Of a DNA stretch of 64,000 nt, positions 55,791 to 64,000 are shown piece after piece. The notes under the pieces were generated by a model. It did not search any database. It was not told where the DNA came from and saw only the letters and a program-made list of their open reading frames with translations. A program made the position numbers and the translations under genes. Each line of letters begins with the position of its first letter. Position 1 is the first letter of the stretch. The stretch is from Callorhinus ursinus. Its lineage: Eukaryota > Chordata > Mammalia > Carnivora > Otariidae. The DNA lies in the NCBI RefSeq assembly GCF_003265705.1, contig NW_020313005.1, positions 21,732,835-21,796,834 on the forward strand, written 5' to 3'.

Positions 55791-56790
55791 TGTTTATATC
55801 ACACTATTATTTTCACATCAAATCAATTTAAACTATTAAAAACATATTTATATTTGTTATTAACATAACATTTTATTAAGTACTGCAAATGATACCAAAT
55901 AGCACACTGTCTAGTCTCTTCACTTAGAAAGTTTATAACCTGCTAGGGGAAATGAAATACACTACCTAGGAAGGTGTAAATAACAAAACAAGGGTAGTCT
56001 ACACTAAGTGAGAAATGAAGGGAGAGTTTTTAGCACTATCTTCAAAATTCTTAATTACTGATATATCTCATGGTTTCTCTACGTTTTCCATACTTTTTGA
56101 AGTTCTGAGAAAAACATCCATTGATCTTGACAATCAGAGGGGAAAAATAGTCTGTGGGGTCACTCAAGCCTATGTTCAAATTAGCTTTTCTACTTAAGTG
56201 AGTCTCTGGACTGTAGTTTCTTTAACTATAAATTAAGATAATAATGACTTTGTAATACCTTATGCAAACAAAACACATGCATGTCACATCAATAACAAAA
56301 CTCATCACCTTTAGCGTTAAATATAAAGTTTTGCTGTATGTCAGTTTTCCTAAGAGCTTTATATATTTTGCTATAGAGGAGAAACCTGAAGCAGAGAGGT
56401 TTCCAGATTGTCAGAGAGCATTCAGCCAATAAAGGGTGTAGACAAGATATGAGGAAAATTAAAGCACAGCAATCATTGTCAAAACGATTAATTTTAATTA
56501 TAAAAATTGGGAATTTTCAAGGGATGAAGAAATAGTAAATAGATTGAGAGTGAGTGTGAATATGAAGAGATTTTGTATTAGCTAAATAACTTCAAGAGGA
56601 ACATTATGCCTTCTTCGAGACAGTAAATGTTTATAAAATTTCAATGACAATCCAAAGAAGAATAATAGGTACTAGCTTATATTTTGAAATCTAAATTTGA
56701 TTAACATGTTTAGTACTCTAGTATTCATAACTTTTAAAAAATCAGCATTTTTATTTAACCCTTATTTATTCTATTTAAAATGTGAATTTT
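55791..56790. other. Single-copy A/T-rich DNA
   Basis: A weak MIR-like string (GTGAGTCTCTGGACTGTAGT then AATTAAGATAATAATGACT) occurs near 56190-56250. No gene is seen. Confidence 0.38.
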
Positions 56791-56989
56791 TTTTTTTTAA
56801 GATTTTACTTATTTATTTGAGAGAGGAGAGCGTGTAAGCGAACACGAGCAGGGGGAGGAGGCAGAAGGAGATGGAGAAGCAGACTCCCTGCGTAGCAGGG
56901 AGCCCGACACAGGGCTTGATCCCAGGACTCTGGGATCATGATCTGAGCCAAAGGCAGATGCTTAATCAACTGAGCCACCAGGTGCCCCT
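56791..56989 (-). mobile_element. Can-SINE, minus strand
   Basis: TTAAGATTTTACTTATTTAT, ACGAGCAGGGGGAGGAGGCA, GGGCTTGATCCCAGGACTCT and TGAGCCACCAGGTGCCCC. Flanks TAAAATGTGAATTT (56776-56789) and TAAACTATGAATCT (from 56990) are an imperfect TSD. Confidence 0.93.
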
Positions 56990-57004
56990 AAACTATGAAT
57001 CTTT

Positions 57005-58539
57005 GAAGGAAGTTTCTATCTCACAATTCCTTGCATTTCTTACATTTCAGTTTTCTTAGCTCAAAATTTCAGAAGAATAAAAAAAATTCAAAAATATGTA
57101 TCACAATAACATCCACAAGAAATCATACTCAATTTAGTAAAGGAGTATGAGGAAAATTTGACCTTACTAATCAACTTAAAACCAGCATAAGTTACACAAA
57201 TTATTTAATAAGACAATTTTTGTAGGTGCGAGTCTACAAGGAATAACATTTGAACCCAAGCTCGTCAAAATGATGTCTATACACTCTTAATCATTTTTAG
57301 TAGTTGAAGGATTTTTGATATTTACCCAATTTACAATACCAGCTCCTAAGTTCTTTCAGAAAGCATATAACTTAAACCTCTTTTCTTATTAATCCAATTC
57401 TGTTGTGTTAAAAAACGTTAATGTGTGTCAGCTGCGTGTGTCTAGTTGGTATTGCCAACATGCAACAGAGCAACTGTAGAGTTAATCTAGAAGCCATGCT
57501 ACCAGTGTTCATGTGCTATATTGTCAATGCCATAAAATAAGACTAATAAAATTTTTAATAATAAATGCTAACATTAATAACTTGTAAATACAATGTCAAG
57601 TTCATATCTATAACCCTTAAGTTTTTCTTATGAAGGTGAATGAACTATTCTATTTCTGGTACACAGGATGCCCTGTGCATTTGGAAAAAATGTATTTTCT
57701 ATCCCCATGAGTAGGGACTGTTAAAAAAGAGAAAATGTACATGAATAATTAACTGGAAGGAGTGATTATTTGTATGGAATTGAGTGAAGGCCAAGGAGAG
57801 TTAAGTCCAAAAGATAATACAAAGCTTTAAACCTGTATGACTAGGATAATGGTAGTACCACTGATAAAATTAGAAGGCAAATCTGCTTTGGCAGAGGAAG
57901 CACAATAAAGGGTGTTTAAAGAGGCCAGTTTGGTTTCAAATGTTGTTGATTTGATGATGAAAAAATTCAATAGCTAAAATAAAATGTGTCATTGAAGCTT
58001 AGAAGAAAGGCCACTCAGATTTAAAAATCATTTATTGATCAGCACAGTGTCAAAATTAGACACAGTCTCTAAGGAAGTGCACAAAGTTAAAAAAATATAA
58101 GGGCCCAAAAGAAAATCCTCATAATTATTCACACTTATTTGTCAAGATGGAGCCCCTAAATAGGGAAGAGGAAAATGAGTATTATGGCAGCTCTGGAAAT
58201 CTTTGTTAAGGTTCACTCACTTTTAAGAAGATATAACAGGAACTGGAAGAGCAAACCATACCTCTAGGCCTGGGAGATTCCTACAGACGGAAATATATTT
58301 TTGGCATAGACAAAATTGATTTGATTTTTCATTCTTCCCATTGATTTTCCAGCTTATTCTTCTGAAGCTTGGATCTAAGGGAATCAGAGTATTACTTGTT
58401 CTCGGTTAGGGATCAGAGGTAGATTTTCTTTCTAGAGACCATTTTAAGAAGCTTTGTTATAATAGAAACCTCTTCCTTTGTCCCACTTTGTATTATCGTT
58501 CTAAATATTTGCTGTGCCTCCCTGAAAGAGGATTTATAC
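57005..58539. other. Single-copy A/T-rich DNA, no gene seen
   Basis: No recognised repeat and no open frame above about 60 codons. Confidence 0.42.
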
Positions 58540-58870
58540 ATTTGTGCCACACTGATATCAGACTAGGTCATATGATTTGTGCTAGTCAATGAAATGCGAG
58601 TGGAAATGATGTACCACTTTCAAGCAGAAGTTTAAAAGCCAACTCAAGATTCTCCATGTCCTATTCTGACTCCCGATTGACAATGTGCTAGAGAGGGGCT
58701 GTCCTTTAATCTGGACCTCAGATATAGATGGATAAGATCCCTAAGGGGCCCCAAAAAGGATATGGGGCATGAGAGAGAAACCAAACTTATTGTCTCAAGC
58801 CATTGAAATTGTTGGCTTGTTACTACAGCATAGCTTCCCTAAGCTGGCTGATACAGTCCCCAACACAGGA
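58540..58870 (+). mobile_element. Probable ancient MaLR-like LTR fragment
   Basis: TAGTCAATGAAATGCGAGTG, GAAATGATGTACCACTTTCA, then TATTGTCTCAAGCCATTGAA, TTGTTACTACAGCATAGC and CTGGCTGATACAG follow an order seen in old LTR-like interspersed repeats. Confidence 0.48.
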
Positions 58871-60543
58871 GTTCTCCTTTGCTGTCCTAAAGAATGGGCC
58901 ATGAGGATAGACCAAGGTAAAGAGCCTGAGGATGATATGGAAAAGTCTCTACAGTATTTCTCAATTATAAATAAGTAGGAGGGTTGCTTTTGACATTTTG
59001 TATCAGACATTTTTGTTTGTTTAGCGTCCTTGATCCCTAAGGTGATTCCTGTATGACCACCATGTGTGCACCAGATTAGTACACACCAATCATTAAAAAA
59101 CAAACAAACAAAACAAAACAAAAACAAAATCTCTGGTGAGTGGTGGTACTGTACTTGCTTGAGAACCACTAGACAAACTGATGCCTGCAAATAGCAAATT
59201 GAGAATGTATGAATGATAAATATCTCATCTAAACATACAGCCTTAAAGAGCAGGAAAAGAATCCTGTGTTTCTTTGCAACTCCTCCAGTCTTTAACAAAT
59301 ACTGTTGCATGAGCACTACTTCTTAAAACAGTCAATGAGCTAAGATCATTTTAATCTCTGTTCTACTTCAAAAAAGGGATCGGGTCTCCTCATCTTCAAC
59401 CCCCAGGCAATTTATATACAGGAAGTTGAATTTCCTAAACTTCAGGATAAAAAAAAATGTGATAAGTTATGCAGTGGGTACCTTCTAGTTCAGTATATAA
59501 GTACACTCTTCCCTGGGAGTTTTATTCTCCAATAAAACTCTCTTTTCCTATTTCTCAGTGTATATATAAATATACATTAAATGGCTATTAGAAAGGTCCA
59601 GATTGAGGGAGGTATTTAGTGATCCTGCACCAATAGAAACATTTTACATGATTCCTTTTCCAACCACCCAGACTCTAATGGTAACCTTGGGTAGCTAACA
59701 AGGTTCCCCAGGCCTTTGCTCGAAGATCACAGAGAGAACAGGTAGACAGCCATGCATAAAGAGTGTCTAAAGTGTTTCTTTTTCTCTGTGGGGCTCATAC
59801 CAGAGTCTGTGTGTTGTTGCAAGCTGAGCTGCTCCCTTCTCTGCTAATTGGATCATGGATTGTAAAACGTGCCAGGTTTATCCTTAGGCGATGTAAAGCA
59901 CTGAGGCTCAAAGAAGAAAAAGGAATAATCTGTAGTGAAAGAAAGCTGGTAGGAAGACAGGCACAGACATCACTTTCCTCAAATGCTGAGCAGTGAAAGG
60001 TGTCATACCTAAGGGATTTAGGTGCCGGATATCAGCATTTCTTATTATGGTTGTTTAGGATCCTCTATCAAAGGATTAGAAAGGACAAGAGAGCCCACAA
60101 ACCATCAGATAAAGCAAGATCAAACAAGCAGAGAGGGTTAACAGAATTGTACCCACTTCCCCCTTTTGAGCATTCACCTGTTCCAGAAAGGTTCTATTAA
60201 AACACTTGAGGATGTCTGCATATGACTCAAAGCACTCATTATGTTAGTCATGCCAGGCTGCGAGTCCTGTAAGTCCACTTGGGTGCATTTCTGATTGTTT
60301 CACACAGTAGATTATTTGTCCAATTTAGGTTGTGATTTCTTGAGAAAGAGAATTTTCACTCTACATCAGCAGCAGGATGAGTGATAACTTCATTGATGTA
60401 AGCCTTAGTTCTCCAACGAGTTTGTTCAATTTACCCAGGGCAAGGTCTCCTAATTTGGATTTTCTTTTGTCTCCTTCCCTTTACTTCGCACTGTGATGGA
60501 CCAGTTGTTGACTAAAATGATAGAGCATAATGAATCATTTTCT
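58871..60543. other. Single-copy DNA, no gene proven
   Basis: An (AAACA)-rich tract lies at 59098-59128. TATATAAGTACACTCTTCCC at about 59494 and CCAATAAAACTCTCTTTTCC at about 59530 resemble an LTR TATA box and polyadenylation signal, but no LTR ends are found. Minus-strand frame 59316-58795 (173 codons) crosses the repeat fragment and the A-rich tract and is not convincing. Confidence 0.38.
60528..60543. repeat. 16-bp TSD of Can-SINE, left copy
   Basis: TAATGAATCATTTTCT, exactly repeated at 60749-60764. Confidence 0.95.
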
Positions 60544-60748
60544 TTTTTTTTTTAAAGAATTTATTTATTTATTTGACAGAGAGAGAGAGAGACAGCGAGA
60601 GAGGGAACACAAGCAGGGGGAGTGGGAGAGGGCGAAGCAGCCTTCCCGCAGAGCAGGGAGCCTGACGTGGGGCTCGATCCCGGGACCCTGGGATCATGAC
60701 CTGAGCCGAAGGCAGGCGCTTAATGACTGAGCCACCCAGGTGCCCCCC
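60544..60748 (-). mobile_element. Young Can-SINE, minus strand, perfect TSD
   Basis: Poly-T tail, TTTATTTATTTATTTGACAG, CAAGCAGGGGGAGTGGGAGA, GGGGCTCGATCCCGGGACCC and TGAGCCACCCAGGTGCCCCC. Both CpGs of the B box region are kept and the 16-bp TSDs are identical, so this is probably the youngest SINE in the window. Confidence 0.97.
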
Positions 60749-60764
60749 TAATGAATCATTTTCT
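60749..60764. repeat. 16-bp TSD of Can-SINE, right copy
   Basis: Exact copy of 60528-60543. Confidence 0.95.
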
Positions 60765-61619
60765 AACTATTTCTTCCTCTTATCTCTATAATCAGTAATG
60801 GCAAAGAAATTTTTAAAAAATGCATTTTCTTCCTGAGGTAGCAAGTACACTGAAAGTGGTCGATTTGAAGGTGAATGTCCCCTTCTGTCCTGAACCATAC
60901 CTAAGCTTTCATGAAAAGTATATTCATAGGAAGGAAACTTGATATATGTTCACGTTCTGAAAGCATGAGTCATATTTAAAAATATAGATATTTTGGAGCT
61001 CCTAAGATATAACTCGAGCAAGAGGTCTCTGCTTCTTTCTTAATTGCAGAATATCTAGATCTCCAGCACCTCTTACAGACAGAAACTGATGATGTGGTAT
61101 TTCTGTCCTTGAAAGGAGAAGAAATAAGGCAACTGGTGGGTGGCATTTGCCTTTTACTTTCACCCTGACTTGCTCTTCATTGCCTTTTATATTTTTTCTG
61201 TGTTGACCAGAATCTGATGAACAGCATTTCAGCATGCTCTCTTTATAGGTTATGTCTGGGGTTGATGGTGATTATAAGAGCATTGCTTTATAATTCTCTG
61301 AAGATGCTCTGCAAGTATTCCTTAATTCAGCAGAGACTTCTGGTTAGATTCTTGGGAACAACTGAAGTTCAGGGTCTACTGAACTCTATATGAATACACC
61401 TCTCAGAAAAGCTGAAACATTTTCCAAATTTTAAAGCATTTATCAGGCTTTTCCACGTATCATCCTTTGCCTTGAATTCACATTTCCCTGAAGGTGAGCC
61501 AAGGATATTTATAGATAGATTCAATACTCTCTGCTGTTCTGGCTCTGGGTCATTCTTGATAGTTATTCTAAAGAATCACTGTCTAAAATAACATGTGAGC
61601 ATAGAAATAACATGACTTT
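60765..61619. other. Single-copy DNA, no gene seen
   Basis: No recognised repeat. Short frames only. Confidence 0.38.
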
Positions 61620-61790
61620 TGAAGATCTGAATACCCGGATTCATATTTTTGTGTTTTCTTAATATGTAAAATGGGAATAATGAGACCTATATTGCACAAT
61701 TATTGTGAGGGTTAAATAAGTTAATCTATAGACATATGATATTCAAGGAGTGGTAACTTTTATTATTTGACTTAATGCCATCATTTAAAA
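61620..61790 (+). mobile_element. MIR fragment, plus strand
   Basis: AAGATCTGAATACCCGGATT, TATGTAAAATGGGAATAATG and ATTGTGAGGGTTAAATAAGT follow MIR sense order. Confidence 0.68.
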
Positions 61791-62689
61791 ATATTCAACA
61801 TGGCTACTGTACTAAACCAGATGAAACTTATGTCATTTTCTGTAAAACTAAATTCTATTAAAGTCTACCTTAAAGAAAGAGAAAAGCTCAAATAATGATA
61901 AAATATGGGTTATTAGGAAAAACTATTAGATAAATATAATAACATTTCTAAGAGGGCAGTGAGACTCTAGCTTCTCAGTTATGCTATGTCTGTGGAGAGA
62001 AATCTCTAGTTTCAGTATCCTTTCAAGTTTTCCTCATCTACATGTCTTTATTTTTCATATAGAGATGACAATACCTGACCAGATACCTCATAAGGTTGTT
62101 ACAAGGTCAAAATAAGATCTATAGAGAGACATGAAAGTTTTCTGAACAGTTAAAAGCAATGTGCATATAGAAGTGATTCTTCAAAGAATATCTCCTTCAC
62201 TGGCATCATTAGAGAATGAAAGTTTCATATCAAGTACATTTCTATAAAAGTCTACCCCATTATGTGAATTTTTGGTGACTATTTTAATACAAGTGATTCC
62301 AAAATGCTTTAAAGCAACTTCCTTTTCTTTCCATGGTCTACAGTAACATTTTCTTTATGATTCATGAACAAGATTATCAATTTGAATCTTTCTGCTTTTC
62401 TATAAGAGAGTGATGCTACCAGAAACCATTGAAGTATAGAACATTATTTCCCCTTACACTTAATGACCTCAGATTGCTGAATTTTTGTAATCTTTTTACC
62501 TGTTTTTGCATTTTTTCTGTCATTTTCCCAATCTTCTTAATAACAGGGCACACAAAGAAAATGACAGTATTTTTATTTTTTAATTCGATTTCTGATTTCT
62601 AATTATTAAATCATATGATTTAGTAAGATGAAAAAGGTTTTTTCATTGATAAAGTAGTAGATATCATAGGACATCCCTACGATTTCTAA
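61791..62689. other. Single-copy DNA; possible weak MIR near 62000-62160
   Basis: CATATAGAGATGACAATACC and CTCATAAGGTTGTTACAAGG resemble a MIR 3' part in sense direction. Otherwise nothing is recognised. Confidence 0.4.
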
Positions 62690-62905
62690 GTTACTAACTT
62701 TTTGCCTGTCTCTCTTCTCAATATAACAATAGCTAATGCTTCCCAAATACACACTTTATGCTATATTGAATGTTACACACATAAGCTTAGTCTAAATTAA
62801 TCCAATCAACTCAGTGAGACAGGGACAATTAATATCCCCATATGGTATATGAGAAAATGGAAGTTTTTGAGTGTTTACATATTATGCCCAAGGTCAAATG
62901 AATTG
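62690..62905 (-). mobile_element. MIR fragment, minus strand
   Basis: AACAATAGCTAATGCTTCCC, ACTTTATGCTATATTGAATG, GGACAATTAATATCCCCATA and TTATGCCCAAGGTCAAATGA match antisense MIR order. Confidence 0.66.
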
Positions 62906-64000
62906 TTTGAGAATTCAAACCAAATTTATGTGACACCATAGCCCAGCTATTCATCATATATTTGTGTTGAGAAATATTTATTTTTATAAAGCAGTATAGG
63001 TATGAATTGAAGCCAGTGCTCAAACACAGAAAATGCCAGTTATTGCAAAGCAGGGGAGAAGACAAGAAGGCATTGATCACCAAGAGAGCACCCAAAAGGA
63101 ATAGCCACATAGTAGACTCATCAGGAGAAAAATGAAGGCTCAGCCTTAGAGAGGAGGGAAAAATAGGCAAAGACTATTCCATTAGCCCCAAAGTTGACAT
63201 CTCTGAGGCAGCTCAATAAAGAGTTGCCTACTTTCCTACCCTGGTCTGAACAAGTTAAGACAAAAGAGAAGCACACAAAGAATCAAAACATCACCTTTCT
63301 TGCTGATGAAAAGTTTTTTTTTTTTTTATTTTTTTAATTTTTTTTGTCGCAGGGCATATATAAAAAGTGGTAGTATTTTTATGAGCTTGGATAAACAGAT
63401 AAGGCTTCTTATGGCTAGTAATGAATGTACAGTGCACTGGTTGGCATAACATCTCACTCAGTCACCCTAACTCCCGAGAAGATCACTATCTTGAGATATC
63501 TGAAGCTGTTCCTAGAACATCAGTTGGGAAAGTCCATCATAAAGTCTAAGCTAGAGGATATGCTTTAGTGGCAGGGCCAAAATGGCTTAATAACTAAGCC
63601 CTGGATATGAACAGAGTTACTGTTCCCATGATGAATTACAGCTTCATTTGGGCAGCTGATCCCCAAAAGGAAAAGGGGAGGAGCTCCACCAAGCATGCCT
63701 AAATTATTTTTTCCAGATTCATCTATCAGTTTAATCCATTTCTCTCCCCTCATCAGTGAGTAAAGGGGTGTATAGAGGCCAGGGTTTAGACTGATTGGAT
63801 TCCCTCTACAAGGATGGAGCATCAACAGTGATGAAAAAGACGTTCTCCTCTGGTATTTAAGAGCCATAGGAAGACTTATACATGCACAATCACAGAAAGC
63901 CTCTCCACATTGGTTAGAATTTTCTGGTTGGTGAAGGAGGGGAACTAGGGGCTTATTTCTGGATAGATTCTGGTATGGAATTATAAGTATTGGTTAGGAA
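62906..64000. other. Single-copy DNA to the right edge
   Basis: A poly-T/A-rich tract lies at 63315-63348 with no element body attached. A 100-codon minus-strand frame (63867-63565) and a 113-codon one (63170-62829) have no recognisable domain. No gene is claimed. Confidence 0.42.

Noticed and set aside
58990..59170. Possible MER5-type element (CTTGAGAACCACTAGAC near 59160)
   Set aside because: Only the terminal motif fits. The body could not be followed through the A-rich tract.
58795..59316. 173-codon minus-strand frame
   Set aside because: It crosses an LTR-like repeat fragment and an (AAACA)n tract, its composition is Phe/Cys/Leu-rich from A/T-rich DNA, and no domain is visible.
63315..63348. 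Poly-T tract as tail of a minus-strand processed pseudogene
   Set aside because: No retroelement or gene-like body and no TSD could be recognised to its right.
1..64000. CRISPR arrays, operons, ribosome binding sites, prokaryotic mobile elements
   Set aside because: The sequence is mammalian. No direct-repeat/spacer array or dense coding was seen.

Overview
This window is mammalian nuclear DNA, and the repeats identify the lineage. At least 14 tRNA-derived Can-SINEs are present, with heads beginning GGGGC(A/G)CCTGGGTGGCTCAG and CT-rich/AAATAAA tails. Can-SINEs are restricted to carnivorans. The head form here (TTAAGCGACTGCCTTCGGCTC, GGGAGTCTGCTTCTCCCTCTG) looks like the bear/seal/mustelid type rather than the dog SINEC_Cf or felid type, so a non-canid caniform is the best guess from memory of these families. 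No host gene, exon, tRNA, rRNA, CRISPR array or operon-like structure is supported. The only convincing protein-coding sequence is LINE-1 (L1) ORF1 and ORF2, mostly broken.

Layout. 1-2838: 5' part of a full-5'-end L1 on the minus strand (L1-A: 5' UTR, ORF1, first 16 codons of ORF2), running off the left edge. 2839-4721: a 5'-truncated L1 (L1-B, minus) that ends where L1-A begins. 4722-21916: mostly old or single-copy DNA with MIR, L2, MER5A-like, MaLR LTR and L1M fragments, Can-SINEs and a 165-bp L1 tail with a perfect target-site duplication (TSD). 21917-22402: a solo ERV-type LTR (minus). 24282-26399: a rearranged L1 (L1-C, minus) inside a 15-16 bp TSD. 26416-39930: mainly single-copy DNA with ancient DNA transposons, MIR/L2, Can-SINEs and microsatellites. 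39945-45461: a minus-strand L1 (L1-D) with intact 5' and 3' ends and a 15-bp TSD, whose middle was replaced by another L1 3' end (L1-E). 45790-49145: an ancient antisense L1M interrupted by a Can-SINE and an MLT1 LTR. 50213-55555: an old plus-strand L1 hit by two Can-SINEs, two younger L1 tails and possibly a miniature 5'-inverted L1. 55556-64000: single-copy DNA with MIRs and two Can-SINEs.

The sequences do not work together as a pathway. Their relation is historical, as successive retrotransposition left nested insertions whose order can be read from TSDs. The features most worth a second look are structural: the L1-C duplication with a 12-bp foldback, the L1-D/L1-E replacement of about 2 kb, the L1-A/L1-B head-to-tail junction, and an L1-A ORF1 broken only by a stop at codon 4. 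I found no evidence of a previously undescribed biological system. Repeat family names are from pattern recognition and were not checked against a database.
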